Assembly: GCF_001281315.1 (NCBI RefSeq)
Contig: NZ_CP012477.1
Coordinates: 682,001 to 746,000, forward strand
Length of the DNA stretch: 64,000 nucleotides
Reading direction: 5' to 3'
Source: Arthrobacter sp. ERGS1:01
GTDB lineage: Bacteria > Actinomycetota > Actinomycetes > Actinomycetales > Micrococcaceae
Below, piece after piece: positions 9,106 through 17,880 of the stretch. Under the pieces are notes generated by a model. That model was not told where the DNA came from and searched no databases. It saw nothing but the letters and a program-made list of their open reading frames with translations. Every line of letters starts with the position of its first letter. Position 1 is the first letter of the stretch. The translations under genes and the position numbers were made by a program.

Positions 9106-10554
9106 ATGCCATCGAATGTCCTAGTTTTCCTTACCGATGACCATGCTCAGTGGGCTGCAGGTTGCTATGGAAACACCGAGATCCGCACCCCTACCCTCGA
9201 TCACCTCGCCAGCACCGGCGTTCGGTTCGAGAACGCCTACACACCGTCCCCTGTGTGTTCTCCGGCGCGGGCCTGCTTCTTTACCGGGAAATTGCCCTCC
9301 CAACATGGCATCCATGACTACCTGGCCGAATCCGATCCGGAGGTTCAAGCCGTGGATTGGCTTGGGGGGCAGGCAACACTAGCCTCAATCCTCCAAGGGG
9401 AAGGCTATGTGACGGGACTGTGCGGCAAATGGCATCTGGGCAACGGCGAACAAAAACCGGAAGGATTCGATTTCTGGTTCTCCCAGTCGGCCGCCGTCTC
9501 AGAGCCCGAAGGGTATGACGCGCCATGGCCCCGAACGGAGCTTCCGACCGCCGGTTATGACCGGCACGGCATCACCGATCGTGCAGTGGAATTCCTCCGC
9601 AATAGGGATGCGGATAGGCCCTTCTTCCTGACCGTGGGGTACTTGGCCACGCACAGCCCGTGGACCGGACACCCCGAGCGCCTCGTCGACCAGTACCGCC
9701 AGGCCACCTTCCGTGACATACCCGAGGACCCCACGTACCCGTTCGGCCGCCTCCGATCCGAATCCCTCTATCCCACGCGCAGCAATCCCCGCGAAGCTCT
9801 GGCCCAGTACTATGCGTCGGTGACCGACATTGATGAACAAATTGGCCGGGTTATGGACGAACTGGAGATGCTCAGTCTCCGGGAGGATACGTTGGTCATC
9901 TACACGAGCGACCATGGTCTCAATGCCGGCCATCACGGGATTTGGGGGAAAGGCAACGGCACGCTTCCCTACAACATGGTCGAGGAATCCATTCGTGTGC
10001 CACTCATAGTGAGCCATCCGACCGGCATCCTCGGGCGCCAGGTTCGTCAGGAGCCAGTCACCCACTGCGACACCTTCATGAGCATCCTGGAAACAGCTGG
10101 CATACCACTACCGTCCAGCTCCGGGCCCGAGAATTATCCGGGTCGATCCTACCGGCCCGCCCTGCTCGGGCAGTCCCTGCTCCAGTGGACTGACGCGGTA
10201 TTTGGTGAGTACGGGAACCTTCGTATGGTTCGCACGAAACGCCTCAAACTCATCCGACGCTACCCCGACGGCCCCCACGAACTAATTGACCTCGTCGAGG
10301 ACCCCCGGGAGCAAGTAAATGTCATCGACGACCAGCGCTACGCCGAAGTCCTCAATGAGCTCGACCTGAAAGTCGACGCATACTTCGAAAATTACTCCAC
10401 CCCGGAACACTCAGGGAGAGACGTGCTCGACCAGCCACGCCACAACAAAGACGAAGCATGGCGGGACAACAGCGAGCCAAAGCTCGAAGAAGACTCCAGG
10501 TGGCTCACCAACCTCGAAGCCGGCATCCAAAAGCGCCGACAACTCAAAGCCTAA
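9106..10554 (+). CDS. Type I sulfatase (formylglycine-dependent)
   Basis: A sulfatase of about 482 residues. The metal-binding start NVLVFLTDDHAQW is followed near residue 51 by CSPAR, where the cysteine is converted to formylglycine by a sulfatase-modifying enzyme. LCGKWHLG and YTSDHGLNAGHHG supply the other conserved lysine, histidine and aspartate residues. No signal peptide is visible, so it is probably cytosolic. I chose the ATG at 9106 (MPSNVLV) with AAAGGA upstream; a longer start at 9052 would add residues unlike the family. It diverges from the nucleoside operon and precedes a deaminase remnant. The substrate is unknown; some members are phosphonate or choline-sulfate hydrolases. Confidence 0.85.
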   Translation: MPSNVLVFLTDDHAQWAAGCYGNTEIRTPTLDHLASTGVRFENAYTPSPVCSPARACFFTGKLPSQHGIHDYLAESDPEVQAVDWLGGQATLASILQGEGYVTGLCGKWHLGNGEQKPEGFDFWFSQSAAVSEPEGYDAPWPRTELPTAGYDRHGITDRAVEFLRNRDADRPFFLTVGYLATHSPWTGHPERLVDQYRQATFRDIPEDPTYPFGRLRSESLYPTRSNPREALAQYYASVTDIDEQIGRVMDELEMLSLREDTLVIYTSDHGLNAGHHGIWGKGNGTLPYNMVEESIRVPLIVSHPTGILGRQVRQEPVTHCDTFMSILETAGIPLPSSSGPENYPGRSYRPALLGQSLLQWTDAVFGEYGNLRMVRTKRLKLIRRYPDGPHELIDLVEDPREQVNVIDDQRYAEVLNELDLKVDAYFENYSTPEHSGRDVLDQPRHNKDEAWRDNSEPKLEEDSRWLTNLEAGIQKRRQLKA

Positions 10555-10674
10555 GCACCTCAAGAGCACTGCCGCCGTCCGATGGTGGCAGAGCGCGCTG
10601 CGGATTCTGATGGCACTAGCTACGCCTCACGCACTTTTCATACTTCTGCAACGACTCACCACAAAAGAAATATA

Positions 10675-11170
10675 GTGGGCAGCACCATTACGTCCGAGTC
10701 CTACCTGGCCCAATTCATCCAATTGGCAGCGGCCAACGTGCTCAACAGCGGTGGCCCGTTCGGTGCCGCCGTCGTCACTTCAGACGGGCAGGACTTCGAG
10801 GGCGTAAACCGCGTCACAGCCACCAACGACCCAACCGCACACGCCGAAGTCACCGCCATCCGTCGGGTGCCCAGCGAGCTGGGCACCTTCGACCTCCATG
10901 GGGCAATCCTCGACACCAGTTGCGAGCCCTGCCCCCATGTGCCTCTCTTCGGCACTGTGGGCGCGGATTGATCGCGTGGTCTTTGCCGCAGATCGGCACG
11001 ATGCCGCTTCGGTCGGATTCGATGACGCCGTCTTCTACGAATACTTCGAAAACGAGAACCGGGACGCACTCATGCCAGTGGCCAAGCTCGAACTCCACGA
11101 CGCCCAAGCGCCAGCCATTCTAGAACCGTTCAACACCTGGAACGCCCTCGACTCCAGAATCGACTACTAG
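10675..11170 (+). pseudogene. Guanine/nucleoside deaminase, frameshifted
   Basis: The cytidine/deoxycytidylate-type zinc deaminase motifs are split over two frames. The first frame has SGGPFGAAVV and the zinc ligand and catalytic glutamate in HAEVTAIR, then reaches SCEPCP. After a run of five C near 10932-10937 the reading must drop one base to continue as PMCLSSALWARIDRVVFAAD and on to FNTWNALDSRIDY. Joined, the protein is a normal guanine deaminase (GuaD-like) of about 165 residues. GTG at 10675 is the likely start. The extra C may be a real frameshift or a homopolymer error. Function fits purine salvage beside the nucleoside hydrolase. Confidence 0.75.
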
Positions 11171-11521
11171 CACCGGCAGCTAAACACCGCAAGGTTCGGT
11201 CCGCGATCTGCCGACGAGTACGATCGCTGTCCGAGATCGCCACTCCAATCAGAGCTGATCTCGGACAAGGAATCCTGAATACCAGCGGAATCACGTGGTA
11301 GACGAGCGGGAGGTCATACGCCATTCTGGAATCGATGAGCCCCAAGACCAAGGCCTTCCCATCATCGTCGGCAGTAAAAGCCGCCAAGCGAAGTTGGCCG
11401 TCAGAGCTTACTCAGCGGCAGCCAGTGCAATAATGCCTACTCCTCGGGCCATTACGTATCGTCCGCACATGAGCCCATTCTGTCCGGGTGGGGCCTGGCG
11501 TAAAGACCACACGATGATGCG
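11171..11521. other. No gene seen
   Basis: No frame shows a credible start plus family match. Short frames exist on both strands but look random. Confidence 0.35.
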
Positions 11522-11671
11522 GTGAAGATCTTCGGAACCCTGGAACACATCGAGAGCGGCGCCATTGAGCAAACGGAGGTGGACGCCGCCGACTACCAGG
11601 CCGGCCTGGACGCCATACGTCGTACCCTCCAGGAGCGCGTAAGGCTCTTGAGTGTGAGAATCGAGCGATAG
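11522..11671 (+). CDS. Small hypothetical protein (49 residues)
   Basis: Starting at GTG 11522 the frame reads VKIFGTLEHIESGAIEQTEV and ends RLLSVRIER. The acidic, DYQAGLDAIRRTL-type pattern resembles short conserved proteins common in Micrococcaceae whose role is unknown. The start is uncertain: the frame opens seven codons upstream without a better start and without a strong ribosome site, so it could also be the tail of a shifted gene. Confidence 0.35.
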   Translation: MKIFGTLEHIESGAIEQTEVDAADYQAGLDAIRRTLQERVRLLSVRIER

Positions 11672-11867
11672 GCAGAAATGCCACTTGTCAAGTTTTCGTG
11701 GCAGCCTGGCATTCTTTCCTGCGACGGATAGGTGCCGGCTTGGTGTCTCAGTTTCAAGGAACTGGAACGGCCAGATTTGTCAAGCATTTGTTCCCTGGTT
11801 TCGGAGATTCAGGTACGAACCTGGCTAGTGACCAGGGAATTGGTTGGCTCTTCCTCAGTCGTCAGCC

Positions 11868-12197
11868 TCAGAGCTTGTGTTGGGTGTGGCGTGCCCGCGT
11901 GCGTAGTTGAATGATTCGGGCGGTGCCCGCAATGGCGACGATTATGCCGCCGCCGACCGCTCCAATGAATAGGCCCACGCCGAGGGCTACGGTGCCGTTG
12001 AGCCCGAAGTAGTGCAGCGTGACGGATTCCTGGTTCTGCAAGATGAAGATAATAAGGAGAACCAGGACGAGCAGGCCGGCGGCCGTCGCGACCCACATCA
12101 TGCTGGCCCGCGTCACCATAATATGGGGTTTGGATAGTACCGGCTCGCTGGTCCGGGCTGGTGGTGTGTTCTCGGGTGTTAACGACTCGTCATCCAT
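11868..12197 (-). CDS. LapA/DUF1049-family membrane protein
   Basis: A 109-residue protein with a hydrophilic N-terminus, two membrane segments (WVATAAGLLVLVLLIIFIL and VALGVGLFIGAVGGGIIVAI) and a basic C-terminal tail. Between the segments lies QNQESVTLHYFGLNGTV, the typical DUF1049 loop. The family, called LipopolySaccharide Assembly Protein A in Gram-negatives, is common in Actinobacteria with unknown function. It is followed on the same strand side by another small membrane protein gene, but a gap of about 45 bases and separate starts allow independent expression. Confidence 0.75.
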   Translation of the reverse strand: MDDESLTPENTPPARTSEPVLSKPHIMVTRASMMWVATAAGLLVLVLLIIFILQNQESVTLHYFGLNGTVALGVGLFIGAVGGGIIVAIAGTARIIQLRTRARHTQHKL

Positions 12198-12243
12198 CGG
12201 GCTCAGTCCTCTCTAAAGGAATCCAACGTGATACGGCGAGGAT

Positions 12244-12705
12244 TTACAGGCTGCCGGGACCAGGATCTTCCTGTACTGGCGTTTCGACCGGGTCATCGAC
12301 GGGGGCTGGAGGGTTCTCAACCACTCCCAGCGCTTCCTGGTACAGCCGGTCACGCAGGGTGCGGACTATGAGAATGGTTCCCACCACTGTGGCCGCCATA
12401 AAAAGTCCCCAGAGCAGCCACGCCTTCTTCTTCCTCTTGAGAGAAGGTGACCGGCGACGCAGTTCACGCGCTGCATGCTTCAGTGCTTTTTTGGCTAGTT
12501 TCCGGGTTTGGCGCGAGAACATGGCCTTATCTGCGACTGTGTCGAAGATCCCTGCCACCACCTGGGGTGCTTTGCGTTCGTCCAGCCGCGTTCGACCCCA
12601 CTTCGTAACCGTGTCCAGCACCGCTGAGGGATTGTCCAGGGTATGCCTCACCCCAGCCGTTCCAAGGTTCTGTGCCTGATGAATCATTCTCTTCATGTCG
12701 GACAT
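12244..12705 (-). CDS. Hypothetical single-pass membrane protein
   Basis: A 153-residue protein with a soluble N-terminal part (residues 1-90, strongly basic around KRKKKAW), one membrane helix (LLWGLFMAATVVGTILIV) and a short proline- and acid-rich tail. I do not recognise a family. It lies just upstream of the LapA-like gene and in the same block as CsbD and cold-shock genes, so a role in envelope or stress adaptation is possible but unproven. Confidence 0.6.
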   Translation of the reverse strand: MSDMKRMIHQAQNLGTAGVRHTLDNPSAVLDTVTKWGRTRLDERKAPQVVAGIFDTVADKAMFSRQTRKLAKKALKHAARELRRRSPSLKRKKKAWLLWGLFMAATVVGTILIVRTLRDRLYQEALGVVENPPAPVDDPVETPVQEDPGPGSL

Positions 12706-12965
12706 GTGAACCTCTCATGTGGTCGTCTTCGGCCAGCTTACGCCCGGGCCACTTAGCCGGAACAGGAGATGGCGGGTATTTGTTCAGGTGCATGTTGCCG
12801 GGTCATTGGTTGCCCAGACCGGGGGTGGTCTGGCTAGGCTAACCGGATCGGAATGGCCTCTGGAGATTCGTTCTAATCTCTGTTGGCCCGGTGATTGCGG
12901 GTCTATCCTGAAGGCATCCTGCCAATACGAACTGGCAGACCTAGCAGGGGAGAGGGTGCAGAGTC

Positions 12966-13142
12966 ATGGGGTTGGGCGACAAGATCAAGCACGCCGCCGA
13001 GAAGGCTGGCGGCAAGGCCAAGGAAGCCGCAGGCGAAGCGACCGACAACGACCGTCTGAAAGCAGAAGGCAAAACAGATAAGGCCAAGGCTGAACTGAAA
13101 CAGGCCGGAGATAAAATCAAGGACGTCTTCAAAAAGCACTGA
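12966..13142 (+). CDS. CsbD-family stress protein
   Basis: A 58-residue, lysine-, alanine- and glutamate-rich protein: MGLGDKIKHAAEKAGGKAKE at the start, KAELKQAGDKIKDVFKKH at the end. This is the CsbD pattern of an extended, highly soluble stress protein induced by general stress in many bacteria. The ATG follows GGGGAGAGGG about ten bases upstream. Its molecular role is unknown in any species. It sits among small stress-type genes. Confidence 0.85.
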   Translation: MGLGDKIKHAAEKAGGKAKEAAGEATDNDRLKAEGKTDKAKAELKQAGDKIKDVFKKH

Positions 13143-13451
13143 CCTCCAGTCAGCGTTCATCGTCGCGCTGCCTGGTCTCCCGTCACGGCCAGGATGAGCG
13201 GCCAGGCACCCGACTTTGGAGACTTGGGCCCAAGGCACCACGGCTCCGCTCGGGGAGGATGCCTGACATCGTTATTCCGCATGATGGGTGCTGCGCGGGG
13301 TGGCCATCGAGCAGATAAGAGTTCCGAGGGGCTTCAATCCGCCCACATTGACGCCGATACAGCAGGAACCGCCACCCTCATCACGTTCGGTGACGCCGTG
13401 GGGTAGTCCGCCAGCAGAGCCAAAATGGTTTATGAGAAAGGGGCCACGATC

Positions 13452-13631
13452 ATGAGTGAGCAGCTACCGATTATCCCTGGCCAGCCTCCGGTCCCGCCGG
13501 AGCCTGTCCGGCCTTCGGAACCGTTTCCGACTGAACCGCCTCCCAACCGTCCCCCGGACCCGACAGAACCGATGCCGCCGTCCCCGTACCCGCCGGACCC
13601 CTTCATGCCGCCGGATCCGCCCGTCCACTAA
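13452..13631 (+). CDS. Small proline-rich protein
   Basis: From ATG 13452 the 59-residue product is almost wholly proline, with glutamate, aspartate and serine spacers (MSEQLPIIPGQPPVPPEPVR and on to PPDPFMPPDPPVH). It has no signal peptide or membrane segment. Proteins of this look occur in Arthrobacter-type genomes near stress genes. The weak ribosome site (GAAAGGGG) and low complexity make it uncertain. Confidence 0.45.
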   Translation: MSEQLPIIPGQPPVPPEPVRPSEPFPTEPPPNRPPDPTEPMPPSPYPPDPFMPPDPPVH

Positions 13632-13720
13632 CCCATTGGACCCGGCCGAACTACCCATGGCCGCAACCCACACCAGACTCAAGACTGATGTAGTAACCCG
13701 CTGATCAAGGAGGGCAGGCC

Positions 13721-13990
13721 ATGGTGCCTGTAGCCCCGACTCCCGCCGAGGAACAAACACCACCGGACCGCAATACCCGTCCCTGGTGTAGCCGGTGCGG
13801 CACCGATGAGTTTCTGTTGATCGAGAGCGTTGATGAGTCCTTCTCGGAACCCGGGCAACTGCTAGCGGTCAGTTATACGTGCCTGGAATGCGACAATTTC
13901 TATGCCCATGACGTTCCTATCGAGTCCCTTAACCCGGGGGTCGTTTACGAGTATTCAGGGCGGCCGCCCATCGACGCTGAGGGACAATAG
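13721..13990 (+). CDS. Small zinc-ribbon-like protein
   Basis: An 89-residue protein with two CxxC pairs, CSRCG near residue 23 and CLECD near residue 54, spaced as in a zinc ribbon. A textbook AAGGAGG site lies about seven bases upstream of ATG 13721, which supports the start. No known family name comes to mind. The pattern suggests metal binding and possibly interaction with nucleic acid or protein. Confidence 0.65.
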   Translation: MVPVAPTPAEEQTPPDRNTRPWCSRCGTDEFLLIESVDESFSEPGQLLAVSYTCLECDNFYAHDVPIESLNPGVVYEYSGRPPIDAEGQ

Positions 13991-14008
13991 GTGCATTGTG
14001 GCGAACCC

Positions 14009-14161
14009 ATGACCCGGGGCTCCACCGTGCGACACACCGTCGCTTCGGCTTCCGTGGCTAACCTTGGCGAGAAACACCGTCTGGAAGTCTACCTACGGAC
14101 CCGGGTTCTCCACTGCCGGTGTGGGTTTCAAATGGAAATTCCCCGCCAAGAACGCACCTAG
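14009..14161 (+). CDS. Small hypothetical protein with CxC motif
   Basis: A 50-residue frame from ATG 14009 (MTRGSTVRHTVASA) that ends with HCRCGFQMEIPRQERT. It follows the zinc-ribbon gene by 18 bases on the same strand. The ribosome site is poor, so this is tentative. Confidence 0.35.
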   Translation: MTRGSTVRHTVASASVANLGEKHRLEVYLRTRVLHCRCGFQMEIPRQERT

Positions 14162-14255
14162 GCTCCTCCAGGAGGCCCCTTTGGCCCTGCCCGGAAGGGG
14201 TATGGGACATTAGGTATTGCCATGAGCGCTGCACTGCAACACAGGTCGATAGTGG

Positions 14256-14459
14256 TTACAGGGGGCGGATGTTCTCAGCCTGGGGTCCCTTGGGACCTTG
14301 GACGATATCGAACTGGACTTTCTGGTTCTCTTCCAAAGTCCGGTACCCACCACTGGCGATGGCCGTGTAGTGGGCGAAAACGTCTTGGGACCCGTCATCG
14401 GGGGCAAGGAAGCCGAAGCCCTTCTCGGCGTTGAACCATTTGACTGTGCCTGTGGTCAT
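14256..14459 (-). CDS. cspA: Cold shock protein, CspA family
   Basis: A 67-residue cold-shock domain covering the whole protein. RNP1 is KGFGFL (residues 13-18) and RNP2 is VFAHY (residues 27-31), the two RNA-binding strands; [10 protein letters not shown] at the start is canonical. These proteins melt RNA secondary structure and act as RNA chaperones or antiterminators. Length and motifs are complete. The gene is transcribed alone on the minus strand. The long upstream stretch may hold an extended 5' leader, as is usual for csp genes. Confidence 0.95.
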   Translation of the reverse strand: MTTGTVKWFNAEKGFGFLAPDDGSQDVFAHYTAIASGGYRTLEENQKVQFDIVQGPKGPQAENIRPL

Positions 14460-14873
14460 GACAGTGTTCCTTTATGAGACAGTGATTCGCCGCCAGGTAA
14501 TCGCCGGCAGCTGTGGACTTCGTCGTCCGTGGCCCCAATGTACGGGGTGGACGACCGGACGGGCAAGGGATATCGCTGGCGGGAATCGGAAAGGGCCGCA
14601 TACTGTTCCTGATACCGGCAGGGCATATTCAAAGGCAATCCGCGTCCGACCAGAGTCGTCTCTAAAAGCCCACGAGCCGCGAACGGCAGCTGCGGGAAGG
14701 CCTCATTTCTCGGTCACGGGCACAGAATACATGCAGGCTCCGACTCCCCTCCCGGTGGTAGGGGATCACAAAGTTGAGTGGCGAGGAAACTCCACCGAGT
14801 GCTCGTCCTCACGTGTGGTGAGTAGCGGGCCGGTTCGGACTTAGACTTGGGCGGACTGCACGGAGAGGATGTC
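14460..14873. other. Leader/promoter stretch between cspA and the response regulator
   Basis: No gene recognised. It must contain the divergent promoters of cspA and the response regulator; the cspA side may be transcribed as a leader. Confidence 0.4.
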
Positions 14874-15281
14874 ATGAGTTCGCGAGGAATTTGCCTGGTT
14901 ATCGAAGACGACCAGGATATTCGAGGTCTTATCGACACTATTTTGACCCAAGCAGCGTTCGAGGTTCACGCTGTCGCTTCGGGGGCGGAGGGGGTCGCAG
15001 CCGCACGTGACCTGGGCCCTGTGTTGGTGACTCTGGATCTCGGACTACCCGATATTGATGGGCGCGAGGTGGCGCGCCAGATCAGGGAAGTCTCAGAGGC
15101 CCCACTGCTCTTGCTTACGGGCCGACCCGGCCCTGGTGATGAGGCGGCCGGTATGGCCTCCGAAGCAGGCGCCTACCTAACCAAACCGTTCCGGCCCCAG
15201 GAACTCCGGAGCTTCGCTGATCTGCTCTGCCCGGTGGATGAGGTTGAGCGTCAAGGAACGGGCCATAAAGTTTCTAGTTAG
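14874..15281 (+). CDS. Single-domain response regulator (CheY-like)
   Basis: A receiver domain of about 135 residues with no output domain. The acidic pocket IEDDQD (residues 10-15), the phospho-acceptor aspartate in VTLDLGLPDIDG (near residue 55), the threonine in LLLLTGRPG and the lysine in YLTKPFRPQEL are all present. I chose ATG 14874 (MSSRGICLV) with GGAGAGG upstream. No histidine kinase is nearby, so the partner is unknown. Single-domain regulators often act by protein contact, for example on diguanylate cyclases or phosphorelays. Confidence 0.88.
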   Translation: MSSRGICLVIEDDQDIRGLIDTILTQAAFEVHAVASGAEGVAAARDLGPVLVTLDLGLPDIDGREVARQIREVSEAPLLLLTGRPGPGDEAAGMASEAGAYLTKPFRPQELRSFADLLCPVDEVERQGTGHKVSS

Positions 15282-15346
15282 GCTGGCAGAAACTCGCCGG
15301 GGAGTGTCCCAATTCTAAGGAACTGGAACGTCGGGTGGAACAACAG

Positions 15347-15394
15347 AAATGGCCCGTTCCGTCTGGATGATGCCAGGCGGAACGGGCCATTTTC
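15347..15394. terminator. Strong bidirectional hairpin terminator
   Basis: Two complementary arms of about 20 bases (AATGGCCCGTTCCG and CGGAACGGGCCATT at their cores, with one mismatch) enclose a short loop and end in T/A runs. It separates the response regulator (plus) from the membrane protein gene (minus) and would stop both. Confidence 0.8.
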
Positions 15395-15411
15395 CATGAC
15401 AGTGCTTCAGG

Positions 15412-15834
15412 TCATTGGTCCCGAAGGATGCGATTCTCGTGCGGTATTGCCCTCGTCGCCAAAAGTGTCAGTACGAGCAACGCAAACGTAAAGAACAGCC
15501 ATACCGGAGCTGCCCCGATATCGTAGAAGGCTCCCTCCTTACTGCCTAGGGAGAGACGCAGGGCGCTTCCCTCGACAGAAAGGGGGGCCACGACGGCCGT
15601 GCCGATGACCAGCTGCCGAAGCTTCCGACTCTGCTTCAACAACTGACCAGAGACCGCCATGGTGAAGGCCAGTGGGGTGGCCACAGCAAAGACAATGGAT
15701 GCGACATAGCCTGTGATGTACAGCGAATCGAATTGCGGGAGTAGGAGTCCTGCGATCACCGCCAGGCTGGCACATGTTGCGGGCAGGCCCCGGGCAACGG
15801 AGGCTCTTGACCTATCGTTTGTCATCTCACTCAT
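15412..15834 (-). CDS. Small multi-pass membrane protein, partner of the phospholipase-like gene
   Basis: About 140 residues with three to four hydrophobic segments (ASLAVIAGLLLPQF, YITGYVASIVFAVATPLAF, VWLFFTFALLVLTLLATRAI). I chose the ATG at 15834 (MSEMTNDRSR) because it overlaps the TGA of the phospholipase-like gene as ATGA, a sign of translational coupling. No family is recognised. Coupling of a small membrane protein to a secreted lipase-type effector suggests an immunity or export partner, which is inference. A similar arrangement is seen at 44581-45795. Confidence 0.6.
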   Translation of the reverse strand: MSEMTNDRSRASVARGLPATCASLAVIAGLLLPQFDSLYITGYVASIVFAVATPLAFTMAVSGQLLKQSRKLRQLVIGTAVVAPLSVEGSALRLSLGSKEGAFYDIGAAPVWLFFTFALLVLTLLATRAIPHENRILRDQ

Positions 15835-16734
15835 CCGAACGTCCAAGTGTTGGCGGAGACTGCTACATAGTAGGTAACTGCTACGGTCCTGCAAGCAGGT
15901 GCAGTGAATGAATTGTTTGCCAGGTTGCAGCTCATAAACAGGTTGGTGTGAAGACCTGCATCACATTTGCTTCGTTCGACTTTTCGCTGCAACGTCGGCA
16001 TCCACATGATCTTTTCTAGGCACAAGTCATGTCGTGCACATGAGCCCCTGAAGTTGGCGTTTCCAAAGGAGTCCGGTGACCATGCGCAGTAATCATGAAG
16101 CTCTTTTGGGCTCATCTTCGGATTATAAATGTAGTTCGAAGGGATGGAGACCCCGGCCAGGCGCAATTGAGGTCCGCCGTCACCGGCGTTATCGCCCGGA
16201 ATATTTAGGAGCATTTGATGGTAGTTGGCTGACACCTCAGCGTCCTCGCTGTGGCCATCCCTGAGGTACGCCGGGGCCAGGGTGATCGGATAGACGGTGG
16301 ATGCGGTCACGGTGAATTCCTGAGTCACCGTGTTGCCGGCAACCGTGTAGGTGGACGGAATTTTGCCCCCATTGGCGTCCATCGCAAAGGGTGCCGTGAG
16401 CTGACCGTACGGCTGCCCGTCTTCTGAAAGGGCGACGGATTCTTGGGGTTCGCCGCCCTGGCTCTCTGCGACCACTCCGTCGCTCAAGCCCGTGATCGGG
16501 GACGAGTTTCCTTGATCCTGATTCAGCACGATAACTGTATCTAGCAGTGGCCTGATGACACTGTTATCAATTCGAATCGGACGAAGAATCCGTATTCGTC
16601 ACACCAGAGGCCCCGGGGCTGAGCGTTGCGTCTGCGGCGTTGGCGGAAGTAACCGCCCCCAATGTCATACTGCTGGCAACCAAAAGGATTGCGAGAATGC
16701 CGCCTAAATTGCTAAATTTCTTTCGATGATTCAT
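15831..16734 (-). pseudogene. Secreted phospholipase A2-like protein, frameshifted after the signal peptide
   Basis: From ATG 16734 a clear signal peptide is read (MNHRKKFSNLGGILAILLVA, ending TSANAAD), but this frame stops at a TGA near 16566. The body continues in another frame: a middle module with MDANGGKIPSTYTVAGNT and YPITLAP, then a C-terminal prokaryotic phospholipase A2 domain with DYCAWSPDSFG, the catalytic CARHDLC (His-Asp pair) and further cysteines that would form disulfides. The enzyme would hydrolyse the sn-2 ester of phospholipids outside the cell. If the shift is real the protein is not secreted. GTG 16529 could start a cytoplasmic form. Confidence 0.7.
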
Positions 16735-17026
16735 CGTTCAAGCCCCCACTTGTATTCGGCCATTACTATGGACCGAGTACGCCCGACGAAATTCGAGCGT
16801 CCTTCAATCTAACCTAAAAATGATGACTACCCGTCAAATTGATCCCCGAGGGTCTCACGCGCGCCGCTGATGAATCTTCCCAAGGGACCATGCCGCTAGG
16901 CAACCCACAAACAAGGTTTCGTGTAGGGGTCTTCGCAGTAATGGAACGGATTTACACGATAGGCCACTTGGGGACCCCCGAATCAGTGGCGGAGTCATCG
17001 TCGTGAACTTATGGCAGGCTTGTCCC

Positions 17027-17662
17027 GTGTTCTTCAAACGAAAGAAGTCCTCCACACCAGGTGTGGAAGCTCAGGAGCAGTTGTCGCCGGCTGTCCTGAC
17101 CAAGCGGACATTGGGCGTTGATTCCGCGGAGCAGGCCGCCCAACATCCCGCCCTGTTCGTGCAGTAGCAGAACGGTGATCTACGTCCTTCTGCCATCACT
17201 CTTGCCTTTGATCCCGAGGCTCGTGGCGGACGAGACCGGATGTTTTCCTCGCCACAATTTGTGGGGGCATGGGTTGATGAAGCGTGCGGGGCCCGCGAAC
17301 CTGCCGTGGACAGGTGGGAACAAGGGTTGTTCTATCCGACCTGGGAACAGCTGTGCAAACTAGCGGCCCTCACTCAAACATCCCTGGACACGCTCCTGAA
17401 CGGTCCCGTTCCCCCTAATTTTTTGGATGGATGCTCGCAAGTACCCACGGCCTTCGCCCTGCGTCAAAGCTTCTATCCCTGCATTGTGGCCGCTACCGTC
17501 AGCGCGCACCCCCACCAGGCCCCTTTAGAAGACATGACGCGAGCTCTCAGGCAGGCGATCTCTGCCATTCTTCAATCCATCGAAGACGAAACGGATCCGC
17601 TGACCCTGTTTCTCCGCGAGGTGCAAACAGGGTCAAACCCCGGCGAACAGGACAATTCTTGA
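17027..17662 (+). pseudogene. HTH-type hypothetical protein with in-frame stop
   Basis: From GTG 17027 the frame reads VFFKRKKSSTPGVEAQEQLS and is interrupted by a TAG at 17165-17167, then continues without a shift through RDRMFSSPQFVGAWVDEACG to the end at 17662. The segment REPAVDRWEQGLFYPTWEQL followed by KLAALTQTSLDTLLNG looks like a helix-turn-helix of the XRE kind. Related short proteins are frequent in Arthrobacter-type genomes, with unknown function. A shorter product from ATG 17240 (140 residues) could still be made. Whether the stop is decay or a sequence error is open. Confidence 0.55.
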
Positions 17663-17880
17663 TGCTAAGAGGTCGACAAATCTTGCAACCCATTGACGCG
17701 GCCATGAGGTATGGGACTTGAAGTAAGGCAACTGAACCGCTGATCTCCTCGATAGTGGCCTATCGTGTAAATCCGGTCCATTACTACCAAACCCCGTGTT
17801 TCCACGACTCCCCGGCAACTTTCATTCGGGGGATGTCGGCGGGGGAGTGTATCAGTTCCAAGGAGGTGGAGGGGTCACTT
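17663..17880. other. Short gene-free gap before the accessory island
   Basis: No gene recognised. The left edge of the defence-like island probably lies here, but I see no attachment repeat. Confidence 0.3.
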
